From: Chytriomyces cf. hyalinus JEL632
Taxonomy: Eukaryota; Chytridiomycota; Chytridiomycetes; Chytridiales; Chytriomycetaceae
DNA: 29,898 nucleotides
Assembly: GCA_025435555.1 (NCBI GenBank)
Contig: JAIWWG010000173.1
Location: forward strand, 1 to 29,898
Reading direction: 5' to 3'
Shown here in pieces: positions 19,034 to 28,273 of this stretch; within the stretch, counting starts at the first letter, position 1; each line of letters opens with the position of its first letter. Under the pieces are notes generated by a model, which was not told the origin of the DNA, made no database searches, and worked only from the letters and a program-made list of their open reading frames with translations. The translations under genes and the position numbers were made by a program.

Positions 19034-19237
19034 ATGCCCAACGCAAAAGTGTTTGTCCAACAAGCCTCCGACACAGTGTACAACTTTATTCAAAAGGCGC
19101 AAACAACAATCACCAAGATGCACACTGTGACGCAAGACTGTGAAGGTCTTTTACAAGAAAAGTATTTGTCGTGGGACTTTGAGGAGCCTGTTGTTGATGG
19201 TCAGAAGAAGAAGGGCAAATCGCGGCGTCAGAAGTGA
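19034..19237 (+). CDS. Small basic protein of unknown function
   Basis: The open frame from 19034 encodes 67 residues: a helical N-terminal two-thirds (KVFVQQASDTVYNFIQKAQ) and a strongly basic tail (KKKGKSRRQK). Upstream in-frame ATG codons reach 18881, but that extension is Lys/Arg-rich and unlike a protein domain, so the shorter start is preferred. No family was recognised, and there is no signal peptide or membrane segment. The amphipathic helix and basic tail could suit a small mitochondrial or ribosome-associated protein, but nothing in the sequence proves it. Confidence 0.45.
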   Translation: MPNAKVFVQQASDTVYNFIQKAQTTITKMHTVTQDCEGLLQEKYLSWDFEEPVVDGQKKKGKSRRQK

Positions 19238-19507
19238 CGGCTGCGATGAAGTGCATGTTATGTGCTGTGGAATGGGATGACGCAGGCTGAGGCGGTTGTG
19301 AGAAAACGGCTTGTTTTGAATTGTAAAATAAAAACATTTTCAGTCTCCCTTCAAAACAGCCACTCGACATGGCAGCCAAACAACAAAAATATAGCTGATG
19401 TCCATGCATGTTTAATTGAAGATGACGATTGATTGAACTAACGAATGAATGCACAGATGGAACTTAGAAAAAAAAAAGGAGTGTTCAAAAAATCAGGCTA
19501 CTGAAAG

Positions 19508-20170
19508 TCACTGTTGTGGTGCACAACCCAGGGCCTTCTGAGCTGCAAGCAACACAGAACTACCGGGCTGCTCGACATTAATGGGAATCGCAAGCATGGG
19601 TCCGGTAGGTGGAAACTGCAACAAGTTTGTAGCACCAGAAAGTTGTCCCAGCGCCAAAATATTTGGCAAAATCATTGCATCTCTCACAACACTCATTTGA
19701 GTAGCAACGAGGGCAGATTTCTCTGGGGTAGGCGTGGCGACTGCCATTTTGAAACCATTCAAAATGCATGGAGTGTTTGCAACAAGAGCTTGTAAAGGAG
19801 CGCCACCGTTGTTGTTTGTAAAGCTGGCCATTTTCATGGCTTCGATGGATTCGAGGGCTTCATGGGCGAATCCAGAGTCGGCCATGGCGATGATGGAGTT
19901 GGCGTTGGGGGTGTAGCTCATGCCCATGAGAGCAGTGCTGACGGCGTACACGTGGTTGGCAAAGTTGCTGAAGGCGTCCGAGGCGGATTGTGGTGCTGCT
20001 GGAGCAAATAGGACGGCGTAAGGGACGCTACCCATGTTGACGGGGACGTTTTGGAGAGTAGTTTGTTGTTGTTGTTGTTGCTGTTGTTGTTGTTGCTGCT
20101 GTTGTGGTGCTGGGGCGGCAAGCACAGAGGCGGAGAGTGCGATCAAGCTGACAAAGTAGTGGAGTTGCAT
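19508..20170 (-). CDS. Secreted protein with polyglutamine tract, paralogue of the next gene
   Basis: This intronless gene encodes 220 residues from the ATG at 20170, chosen because it begins a clean signal peptide (FVSLIALSASVLAAPAP). Fourteen Gln codons (20063-20104) follow directly. The remaining domain of about 170 residues is shared with the gene at 20815-21879: LFAPAAPQSASDAFSNFANH, NNNGGAPLQALVANTPC, LPNILALGQLS, LLQFPPTGP and a terminal ALGCAP. Two Cys in these shared blocks probably pair. The domain is helical and Ala/Asn-rich. I do not recognise the family; a secreted surface or wall protein is likely. A TATA box lies about 77 nt upstream. Confidence 0.8.
   Translation of the reverse strand: MQLHYFVSLIALSASVLAAPAPQQQQQQQQQQQQQQTTLQNVPVNMGSVPYAVLFAPAAPQSASDAFSNFANHVYAVSTALMGMSYTPNANSIIAMADSGFAHEALESIEAMKMASFTNNNGGAPLQALVANTPCILNGFKMAVATPTPEKSALVATQMSVVRDAMILPNILALGQLSGATNLLQFPPTGPMLAIPINVEQPGSSVLLAAQKALGCAPQQ
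20063..20104 (-). repeat. CAA/CAG microsatellite encoding 14 Gln
   Basis: An uninterrupted run of Gln codons sits just after the signal peptide of the secreted protein gene. Such tracts vary easily in copy number by slippage. Confidence 0.9.
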
Positions 20171-20246
20171 GTTTGGTCGTTGATGATGCTGTAAGTGTAA
20201 ATGTATTCTATAGTGACGGACGAAGCGCAAGCTGGTTCCAAGTGCC

Positions 20247-20254
20247 TTTATATA
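20247..20254 (-). promoter_or_regulatory. TATA box of the polyQ secreted protein gene
   Basis: TATATAAA on minus ends about 77 nt upstream of the ATG at 20170. Confidence 0.6.
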
Positions 20255-20814
20255 CTCGTCATTGCGACTTTTTTGGACACGGAAGAAAAATCACATTCGG
20301 CTTTCATTAAGCGTAGTATGCAGGATCCATTGCGGCTGAAATTCCTTCATGGTTGATGAGGGCAATGAAAAAAGGGAACGAAATTTTATTCACGAACGAA
20401 TGAGTTTTGGGAAAATAGAGGATACAACGGCACCAGCGTCCGCGTGACTCTGCTGCCAGAGAACAACAGTTGAGCTACTCTCAGGCGCTGGCTGCGCGTT
20501 TCTCGGTCTACCGCTGCTGCTACTGAAGTTTTGCACACAACGGCGAATGAAAAGTTGGGTACCGGATTGCTGGTGGGTGACATGGAACGATCTTTGCGTC
20601 AACTTAGTTATGTCGGTCGAGTTGCTGGAATTCGAGCCATGAATGTCTTGAGGGTTGAACTCTCTTCAAGCAAGCTAAGTATCACATAAGAGAATATAGG
20701 TATGCATGCAATTTAATGCAAAAAGAATCACACACACATTACTCAGCCAATTGCAGTGAAAAAAACGAAAACGAGCGGGATGCTATAAAACTAAACCAAA
20801 ACTAGTCGCGAATA
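20255..20814. other. Intergenic, no gene seen
   Basis: This holds the upstream region of the polyQ secreted gene and the 3' flank of its paralogue. A hairpin with a TTCAAC loop on minus (20647-20670) recalls those in the BTA1 intron. Open frames here lack coding features. Confidence 0.5.
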
Positions 20815-21879
20815 TCAGTTTCCGGCAGCTTGCGCGGCTCCAGCGGCAGCAGCTGCGGTTGTGGTAGCAGCAGCTCCAGCAGCGGCCGCGGCGGTAGCCT
20901 GAGTCTGTCCAGGAGCACATCCAAGCGCCTGCTGCGCCTGCGCAACGGCGGCACTGTTTGGCTGGTTCACTTGAATCGGGTTCTGCAACAACGGTCCGGT
21001 AGGTAAAAATTGCAACAAATTCTGCGCGTTCGAAAGCTGTCCAAGCGCCAAAATGTTTGGCAAAATCGTAGAATCGCGAACAGTGCTGACCATGGCAGCC
21101 AGAGACGCAGCTTGGCTCGGGTTTGCAACGGCCATCGTGAATCCATTCAGAACACATGGCGTGTTTGCGATAAGAGATTGTAGTGGGGCGCCGCCGTTGT
21201 TGTTGGTGTTTCTGGCCATAACCATGGCTTCGATCGACTCCAAAAGTTCATGCGCGAAACCAGAGTTGGCCATAGCAGTGACTGAGTTTGGATTGGGTGC
21301 CGCACTCATTCCGATCAAGGCGGTGCTAACGGCATAGACGTGGTTTGCAAAGTTGCTGAAGGCATCGGTGGAGTTCTGGGCGGCAGCGGGAGCAAACAAC
21401 TGACTGTAAGGACTGCTGTTGAGGTTAACGACGCCTGCAGTTGATCCAGTGGCTGCTTGAGTGGCGTTAGATTGAGAAGCAGATGCTCCTGCGGCAGCAG
21501 CAGTGGTGGTGGTTGCGGCGCCAGCAGCTGCTTGTGTGGCTTGAGCAGTGCCCGCAGCGGCGGCGGCAGCGGCAGTTGTAGCACTAGCAGCATTGCCATT
21601 GTTGTTGTTCTTCTTTGCCTTCTTCGCCTTCTTTGCCTTTGCAGCTTTGACAGCAGCGGCCACCTTGGCAGCCGCAATTTTCTTCGCATTGTTGGCGTTC
21701 TTCTGGGCGTTCTTCTGAGGGCTTCGCTTTGAAAGATCACGTTCGTGGTAGGTATGGTCGTCATGCACGTTCGAGTATTCCCTGGCATAGACAGCTGGTG
21801 CGTTGCCGTCGGCAGGCATGGGGACTGCGAGGATGGAGGTGGCCAATGCAAAGATGGGGACGAGTACGTTCAAATGCAT
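20815..21879 (-). CDS. Secreted protein with Lys/Ala-rich and Ala/Thr-rich regions
   Basis: This intronless gene encodes 354 residues. Signal peptide LVPIFALATSILAVPMP comes first. A short charged region ends in LSKRSPQ, a possible dibasic processing site near residue 51-52. A Lys/Ala repeat region (KAAKAKKAKKAKKNNNN) and an Ala/Thr/Gln-rich linker follow. The domain shared with the 19508 gene comes next (LFAPAAAQNSTDAFSNFANH; NNNGGAPLQSLIANTPC; LPNILALGQLS; ALGCAP), then an Ala/Thr-rich tail. The two genes are tandem duplicates that differ mainly in their low-complexity N-terminal regions. Function is unknown. The cationic stretch could bind acidic wall or substrate polymers. Confidence 0.8.
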   Translation of the reverse strand: MHLNVLVPIFALATSILAVPMPADGNAPAVYAREYSNVHDDHTYHERDLSKRSPQKNAQKNANNAKKIAAAKVAAAVKAAKAKKAKKAKKNNNNGNAASATTAAAAAAAGTAQATQAAAGAATTTTAAAAGASASQSNATQAATGSTAGVVNLNSSPYSQLFAPAAAQNSTDAFSNFANHVYAVSTALIGMSAAPNPNSVTAMANSGFAHELLESIEAMVMARNTNNNGGAPLQSLIANTPCVLNGFTMAVANPSQAASLAAMVSTVRDSTILPNILALGQLSNAQNLLQFLPTGPLLQNPIQVNQPNSAAVAQAQQALGCAPGQTQATAAAAAGAAATTTAAAAAGAAQAAGN

Positions 21880-22689
21880 TATGGAGTATTACAGGTGTTT
21901 TGGGATGCTAAAAAACAGATTGATCGCTGAAGGGGTGCGATCTGCCTGGTTTTATGTAACTGGGAATGATAAAGAGTATGACTTTTGCGTACCCGGAGAG
22001 AAGATAAATTTTGTCGAAAGAAATAATTGCGATTTTGTGTTTGCGGAGAAGCGGTTACCCAAGTTGGAACAGACTTCAAGAGACGGACTGAGAGAGAGAG
22101 AGAGAGACATGCATTGCATCTCTTTGTATGGTACAGGAGTGCACCTCGTTGCTTCTTCAACGAGGGATGGGATCTGCGCGAGCCAAGTGTCATTACAGCA
22201 GCAATGGAATTTTTACCGATTCATTCCTGGCACTACTTGACTGTTTTTCATTCGTGCGTGTCTGCGCAGGGTGGATCATGATCTCATCAAGGGAAAGCTG
22301 TCCCCTTTCTCGTTTAAATGTCATGAACTGGGAGATGTCACTTGAGCAAAGGGCCCACGATCTCGACATTTAAACTGCTGAAAATAAACGCGTCAATTCT
22401 TCCGCAGTAAATCGCGTCTGCTCGCAGTGTTCCTGTTTCCACTTGACAGGGTTTCCGTTGATTGGCTGGTAGTGACATTTTTACTGCTCTACCGGATCAA
22501 CACGAACATCTTTCATCTTGATGACGATCTCACTCGTGAGCGTTGATCCGTTGTTTGTAAACCTCGACAAAAATCTCTTCTTCCCTTTGTTAAAGAGAAG
22601 CAAAAATAAAAGCAACTATCCACGCCAGAACATCGAAGCGCTGGAGTCAATAATACAGCTAGTTAGCAACGATTTTCAGAAATACTCGC
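21880..22689. other. Intergenic, simple repeat and inverted repeat only
   Basis: This is the upstream region of the secreted protein gene and the 5' flank of tRNA-Pro. It contains a GA dinucleotide run around 22091-22108 and a perfect 9-bp inverted repeat at 22493-22550. No convincing gene was found. Confidence 0.5.
22493..22550. repeat. 9-bp perfect inverted repeat with 40-nt spacer
   Basis: CGGATCAAC (22493-22501) and GTTGATCCG (22542-22550) can pair. The spacer holds a small CTCA/TGAG hairpin and a TGATGA sequence. It may be a small RNA structure or a protein-binding site; no family was recognised. Confidence 0.3.
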
Positions 22690-22761
22690 GGCCTTATGGT
22701 CTAGTAGTATGATTCCTGCTTTGGGTGCAGGAGGTCCGGGGTTCAATTCCCCGTGAGGCCC
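22690..22761 (+). tRNA. tRNA-Pro (TGG)
   Basis: This 72-nt intronless cloverleaf has acceptor stem GGCCTTA/TGAGGCC with one G-T pair, anticodon stem CCTGC/GCAGG around loop TTTGGGT (anticodon TGG), and T arm CGGGGTTCAATTCCCCG. Confidence 0.95.
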
Positions 22762-22864
22762 ATTTTTGTTTTTCTTTCTGATTACAGCATAAATCAACAT
22801 GCATTGCCAAGGACTGAACAAATTGTTGATCTGAACAGTTTTAAATGCACGGGGAACAACACGT

Positions 22865-23959
22865 TTATGCGAAATTTTGTTTTATTGCATTCAACAAGTG
22901 TGAATTCACACCACCCGATTTCAAGTCATTTGGAGTAGTAGTGGCATGGTCAAATGGTTGCGACCCGCGCCTCTCGTGCAGGGGCGCGGACTGAATCATG
23001 GCATCCTGTTGTTGTTGTTGTTGCTGTTGTTGTTGTTGTTGTTGCTGATGATGCCCGATTGGATTCGATTCTTGAGCATTAACCATTGCAGCGGCTGCAG
23101 CCATAGCGGCAGTGCTTAGTCGATTTCTGCGACGAATGACGGTAGCTTTTCCGGTAACGATTCGGTTTACACCATGGAGTCTTTGAACAAAAAAAAAAAA
23201 TTGGCAAGAGTCAGTTTTATCGTGAAGAAAGCAAATTTGTGGGGGGTGGGGGTGTTTTTTTACCTGTAGTACAAGCCACAGGCGTTACAGATTGGCCGAC
23301 CGTAATCGTCTCTCCGCCAAAGGGGTGTAGACGTGGTTTCACAGTTGACACAAACGACGCCGTGTTTTGTGGGTTCGAGTTTACGGGCGTAGTGTGGGTT
23401 GTTGCTCGCAGGCAATGTATGGGTAGTAGTAGATCTTGTCGGTGACGTGACGGTTTCTTGGGGAAGCGTGGGAGAGTACCGTTGTTGGGTGGTGGTGGGG
23501 TAAATTGCCGACGCCGAGGCGGTGTACGGGATGGAGATGGATGGGAAATCGGTGGATGAAACGGTGTTTGGGACTGTGCAATTGAAGAGACGGTGGGTGG
23601 GAGTTAATGGGTGGGAGTTAATGACAATGAAGGGTTAAAAAAAAAACAAGGGGTGTGGGTCACTTTAATTTTTTACCATAAGCAAGCGGCCTGGCGTCGA
23701 CGCCATGAGAGTGGTGGGTATCCAGTGCAGGAGGGGATGTCTGGTAGCAGCTCATTGTAGGACTGGGACCAGCAGCGTCGGCTTTCAGCGGAGGAGATGG
23801 GAGTTGGGAGGTGGTTGGGGACATGGATGCTGCATCAGAGCTGTTTGAAACGGCAGGGTCGATGGTGAGTGTTTGACTCTTTGCCTCCTGTTCGCGGATC
23901 TTTGAGACTGCAGACATGAAGCTGTTGAAGGAGGGGAGTGGTTGGTGTTGTGTCATCAT
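22865..23959 (-). CDS. GATA-type zinc-finger transcription factor (one finger, polyQ)
   Basis: Exons 23959-23677, 23573-23264 and 23180-22865 encode 302 residues. A Ser/Pro/Thr-rich N-terminal half leads to one GATA finger, [20 protein letters not shown] then [13 protein letters not shown] (C169, C172, C190, C193), a C-x2-C-x17-C-x2-C spacing. A basic stretch (VIRRRNR) follows. The second intron interrupts the Arg codon right after CNACGLYY, as in the GATA gene at 28274-29567. A run of about 14 Gln lies after the finger. GATA factors are nuclear and bind (A/T)GATA(A/G) sites; target genes are unknown. It is the most downstream of five GATA genes in tandem. Confidence 0.9.
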
Positions 23960-24409
23960 TCTTTGTGGGGCGGGAAGGAGGGAGGGAGGGACCAGAATGG
24001 GAGGAATGTGTTTTTTTTTATTGACGCCATGAAGGCAATTTTTGATAAAATGTGCCTTATCAAAAATTGTAAAATAAAATAAATTTATAATTTATAATTT
24101 TGCGTTTATTTAGTGAAGCGTCCTACTGGGCTGCAAGTAGTTTGCCTCCTTCAAGAGTAGTAGCTTGAATCAGTGTGTGTCATTCAGTCTCTCTCTCTCT
24201 CTCTCTCTCTCTCCAAACACACACTCGCACTTCCACATTCAATACAATCAATCCAACCCCCATGCGCCAGAAATAAACGCCATATTCAATATTATGTAGA
24301 TAAGATGCAAACAAACACACACAGATAACAGCCCCATGTGTCAATCGAATGCAAATGTCCGAATGTATAAATGATTCACTTCCCCCATATTTTATTTACA
24401 ATGCGCATA
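23960..24409. other. Intergenic, CT microsatellite
   Basis: This stretch separates two GATA genes. It contains an uninterrupted CT run (about 24189-24213), a CA-rich stretch and AT-rich sequence near 24050-24110. No gene was seen. Confidence 0.55.
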
Positions 24410-25621
24410 CTAACCAAAGATCACTCCACAGATCCCCCTCTTTCCTTTCGACGGAACACGGTTCCTACGTCTGATCCCTTCCTTCCGCAACGACGGCGGC
24501 CTCGGCACACCATGCAATTTAGAATACAACCGACACGCATTACACACCAACTTTTGCATCTCATCTCGTACGCCACAGTGTAGTCTCTGTCGTCCGACAA
24601 TTGAAAGCAAATCATTTCTTCACCCGGGTACACTGGACCCGGTGCAACACGGACGGGCAATGCAGGTACTGCTGGTACAGAGTATGGAGATTGTGGGATG
24701 GAGACAAAGAATCGTGATGATGCTGCGTAATGATCGGAAGAATCCGGATGATGGTTTTTGTTGTCAAAGAAGCCGGCGGGAAATGTCGGGATAGGTGGCT
24801 GTTGTTGTTGAGGCAGGACCGGGGAAGACCGGGTGGATGAGCGACTGCAGATGGAAGCAGTGCGTGAGTGTGAGTGTGAGAGTGAGTCTGGAGAGTCAGA
24901 AAGAAAGAAGGAGTCAGTGTCCAATCAACAGACAACCCTCATCAGAAACACCCTCCCCCCCACAAAAGACAAAACAGGAAAAGCCATAGATTGGATTTGG
25001 ATTTGAGATGGGATTGGTGTAACCCAGGCTCAAACTAATCAAAACACATAAAAATTTCCAATTTTTGTGCTTGGAACCCGCTCGATTCGATTCGATTGAG
25101 CTCATGGCCGCAACAACAACAGCCAGAAAGAGATGGGAAATGCGATAAGAAAGTAAGGGCAACCAACAGGGGGTAGTACCTGTGCTCCACTCAAACAAGT
25201 GTCCATTCCCCACACATAGCGGCGGCGGTGGCGGGGCAGTCTGGAACCGGGACGCACGAGGGTGAATTTCGGGGGGACTCGGGATGTCTGAAATCTCAGC
25301 AACTCCAACAACCCGAGTCCGAGTGGCGGATGATGCTCCATGCTGCGGATACAGCTTCGAGTCTGACGATGGGATCGACGATGACACGATAAACATATGC
25401 TGTTGACTTGCTGTTGACATGGATACGAGATGACTTGTTTGTATCGGTTGTGGAGACACGCTTGTTGTTGTTGTTGTTGTTCTGCGAGCGTGACCCATGC
25501 CCATGTCGTTTGAAATTGTGGAGACTTGCATTGGTTGAGAAGGTTCCCGTTGTGACTGGCTCTGCTCTTTGGACGGTAGCACGCCTGCCAGCAAGTGTTC
25601 GACACCAGGAAGTCTCGTCAT
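24410..25621 (-). CDS. GATA-type zinc-finger transcription factor; two frameshifts in the finger
   Basis: Exon 1 (25621-25180) begins [13 protein letters not shown], very like [13 protein letters not shown] of the GATA gene at 29567. A 292-nt intron leads to exon 2 (24887-24410). After a Ser/Pro-rich region the finger reads in three frames. Dropping one extra base near 24605 (TTT) and one near 24566 (ACGAGAT) gives [20 protein letters not shown] then [13 protein letters not shown], with exact C-x2-C-x17-C-x2-C spacing and a basic tail (IRRRNR). That exact fit makes sequence error more likely than decay. Unlike its neighbours it has Arg for Gly in CNACRLY and Thr for Arg in LWRT, so DNA binding may differ. 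It is probably nuclear. Confidence 0.75.
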
Positions 25622-25774
25622 TATTTTTGAAAGACAGCCGGTGAAAAATCTGAAAGACTTTTGCGACTTGAAAAACGGAAACCTGACAAAGGGATTTTTA
25701 ATATTTATAACTACATACACACACACCTACATTCTCTCTTTCTTCCACGTAGGAGGCTTTCGAACCCCATCTAC

Positions 25775-26574
25775 CTACTCCTGCGAGGCCTGCGCTGCAT
25801 TCGCCAAAACCAAGAGAGCGCAGACATCTTCCCCCGAACACTCGAGTGATCCTTTCCTCAGATTCTCGCCATGCGTTGATCCAAACCCATCATCATCTGT
25901 ATCCTTATCAAGAACATCCCCAACGACACCAACAGTTCCATCCCCACCAACACCACCAAGTCCATCCCCACCGACATAAGCACGTCCAGCTACCACATGC
26001 ACCTCTTCCCCTCCCAACAGCTCATCCCCCGCCACCAACTGCTGCTTCACAGCTTCCAAAACCCCTACAGAACCCGACGCCGACCCAATCGAAGTCAACC
26101 TCTTTCTCCTTCGAATCACTGTCGGCACATTTGCTGAAACAACGCGTGGTTTATTGTGTAATCTGTAGTATAACCCGCAAGGGTTGCATATCGGGTTGCC
26201 ATCGTCGTCTCGTCGCCAGAGGGATGTTTCGGTGATGGAACAGTTGACGCATTTGTATAGTTCGGTTTCCTTTTTTTTGCGGCGCGATTTTTTTGTTGTG
26301 GTTGATGTGGCGGTTGTTGTGGGGTTGGGTTGGCATCGGTGGTATTGCTGTAGTCGTTGTGGGGATGGTAGTGTGTATCGTTTTTAATGTTGTTGTTGGT
26401 GCATCTGTGAGGAATGTTGGTGTGTATCTGTGCGGGATGTTTGAGCAGGTGCGTTGTTGGATTAAGGTTCGTGAATTGCGGGTCGTCAATGTTATGGAGT
26501 AGTTTGGTTTCGATGGAATGTGAGTGTTCGATGGTGCTGTTGCTGGTGGTGGTGTCCGGTTTCTGTGCATTCAT
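25775..26574 (-). CDS. GATA-type zinc-finger transcription factor, variant CNPC finger
   Basis: The finger is clear on minus around 26245-26140: CVNCSITETSLWRRDDDGNP then ICNPCGLYYRLHN, C-x2-C-x17-C-x2-C. The second Cys pair is CNPC where CNAC is usual. A basic stretch (VIRRRKR) and a Gly/Val-rich, then acidic, tail run to the stop at 25775. No intron interrupts the codon after GLYY, unlike two of its neighbours. The ATG at 26574 starts a Thr/Asn/Pro/His-rich frame that must shift into the finger frame somewhere near two A runs (26271-26292), so the 5' half is uncertain. It may contain base-count errors or an unseen intron. Confidence 0.7.
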
Positions 26575-26863
26575 TCGTTGCTTACTTTTGTCATCTTTAT
26601 TTCTTTTTGTAGATAAGGAAGAGCATTCCCATCCAGAAAAAAAGCAAGATGCGATAACGATAATGCCTCAAGCATTTGCCGGTCTTTGAAATAAAAGAAG
26701 TACATCAGCCGTTTGTATCATGTATAATATAAAGTCTTTAATATATTTCCTTCAACAGTTGCCAAGAATACCAGCAAGAGCATCCATCACAAATCCCATT
26801 ATCAAAAAACAAAGAAACGAGTCAAGTATACGGGGAGGGTAAAACCATAATAAAACAGGGAAA

Positions 26864-28017
26864 TCAGCAATGTCTTGCCAACATCATCAACGCTTCTACG
26901 CCAGGCAAATCAGAAAACACGAGCGATGCATCTTCAGGGCCATCGTTCATGAGCATTTTCAGAGATTGTGGGAGAGGCGATTGAGATACAGCGATGCTGG
27001 TGGATGTTGATGCTGATGGAGTACTTGGTTGCAGTTGTGAACCCTGGTTTGAAGGAATTGGTTTCGCACTACTCAATGATGCTACAGACTCGCTAGTTGG
27101 GACGCTCTGCTGCACATCTCGAATCGTTGTAGGAACAAACACAGAGTTTGCAAATCGCGCCGGAACTTGCGACGATACTGAAGACGACAAAGAGCCAGAA
27201 AATGTGCGCGATCGACGACCACCAGCACCCGCCGCCGCTCCCTTCTCCAACAAACTCGATGCACCATCCTGCGTCGAAACTCCACCACCACGCGCAACAT
27301 CCGCCAAAACAGGTCCATACCGATTCCTCCTCTTAATCACTGTATTCTTTACAGCAACAACGCGATTCACTCCATGTAATCGAAAATACAATCCACAAGC
27401 GTTACAAATACTCTGTCCAGCTTCGTTTCTTCGCCAAAGGGGTGTTTTTGAGGTTTCACAGTTTGCACAGGAAATGTCTTCACGTGGTTGTTTTTTGGGG
27501 GGTGGGAATGTTGATGTAGTTGCTGAAATTGTGGGTTCGAAGCGGGAGTTTGCGAATCGAGGAGGTGCGGCGTGGGATGCAGGAGCAGGGTGTTGTGGAA
27601 TGTTGGGTTTTGAGGATGTTGTTGATTCGAGTCGTTCGTGTGTGTGCAGGTCTTGGATTTGATGGGGGAATGGAGATGAAGATGGTTTTCGATTTAATAA
27701 ATACCGGAGCCAATCAAAAACACAACGGCACACTTACCACACTTTGCACACAAGAAGCCATCAGACGCCGTTGTTGGACGCCTCAGTGATCCAGAGAGTC
27801 CACAGACGGCGCATACGGCAAGAGCCAGCTCTCGGCCATGCGTTATCTGCCAGATGGGGTGGCAGTCTGAGGCAACTTTTGAGCGCCAGTTGTCGATGGA
27901 TGCGGGCGGGTAAAAGAGCCTGGTGCGCCTGGATGTTTCTGCAGTGACAGCGGTGGCAGCAGTGTTTGTGAGGGAGGGTGAGGGGGATACGGATGGAGAG
28001 GAGAAGATTGCGTCCAT
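26864..28017 (-). CDS. GATA-type zinc-finger transcription factor with two fingers
   Basis: Exons 28017-27738 and 27651-26864 encode 355 residues in intact frames. A divergent N-terminal finger, [20 protein letters not shown] then LCAKC (C69, C72, C90, C93), keeps C-x2-C-x17-C-x2-C spacing but lacks the T-P-L-W-R-R core. The intron falls directly after its last Cys in phase 1, exactly as in the two-finger gene at 28274-29567. The second finger is canonical: [20 protein letters not shown] then [13 protein letters not shown] (C155, C158, C176, C179), with basic tail VIKRRNR. The rest is Ser/Thr/Pro-rich, probably activation or regulatory sequence. The canonical finger should bind GATA sites; the first may mediate protein contacts, as N-fingers do in some animal GATA factors. 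Confidence 0.9.
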
Positions 28018-28273
28018 TTGCTGCTGCGTGCTGTTGCCTTTTTACTTTTTTTTTTTCTTTTGGATTTAAATATTTTATCGCAATCTCATCTCTCTCCTAA
28101 ACTCATTTTTGTTCTTTTTCTTTGATCTATCTCGGAGGTGTCCGGGAGTGGGAAACCCTAATCTCAAATTATATTCACTCTCAATTATTATTATTATTTC
28201 AACGAGAACAATGGCAGCAGTACCCAGCACAAGGAACAGGAAGTACACACACACAGACACACAGACATCAGTC

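Noticed and set aside
26293-26689. Plus-strand Val/Gly/Cys-rich frames opposite the GATA gene at 25775-26574
   Set aside because: Antisense to Thr/Asn-rich coding sequence. The hydrophobic composition is an artefact of the complementary strand.
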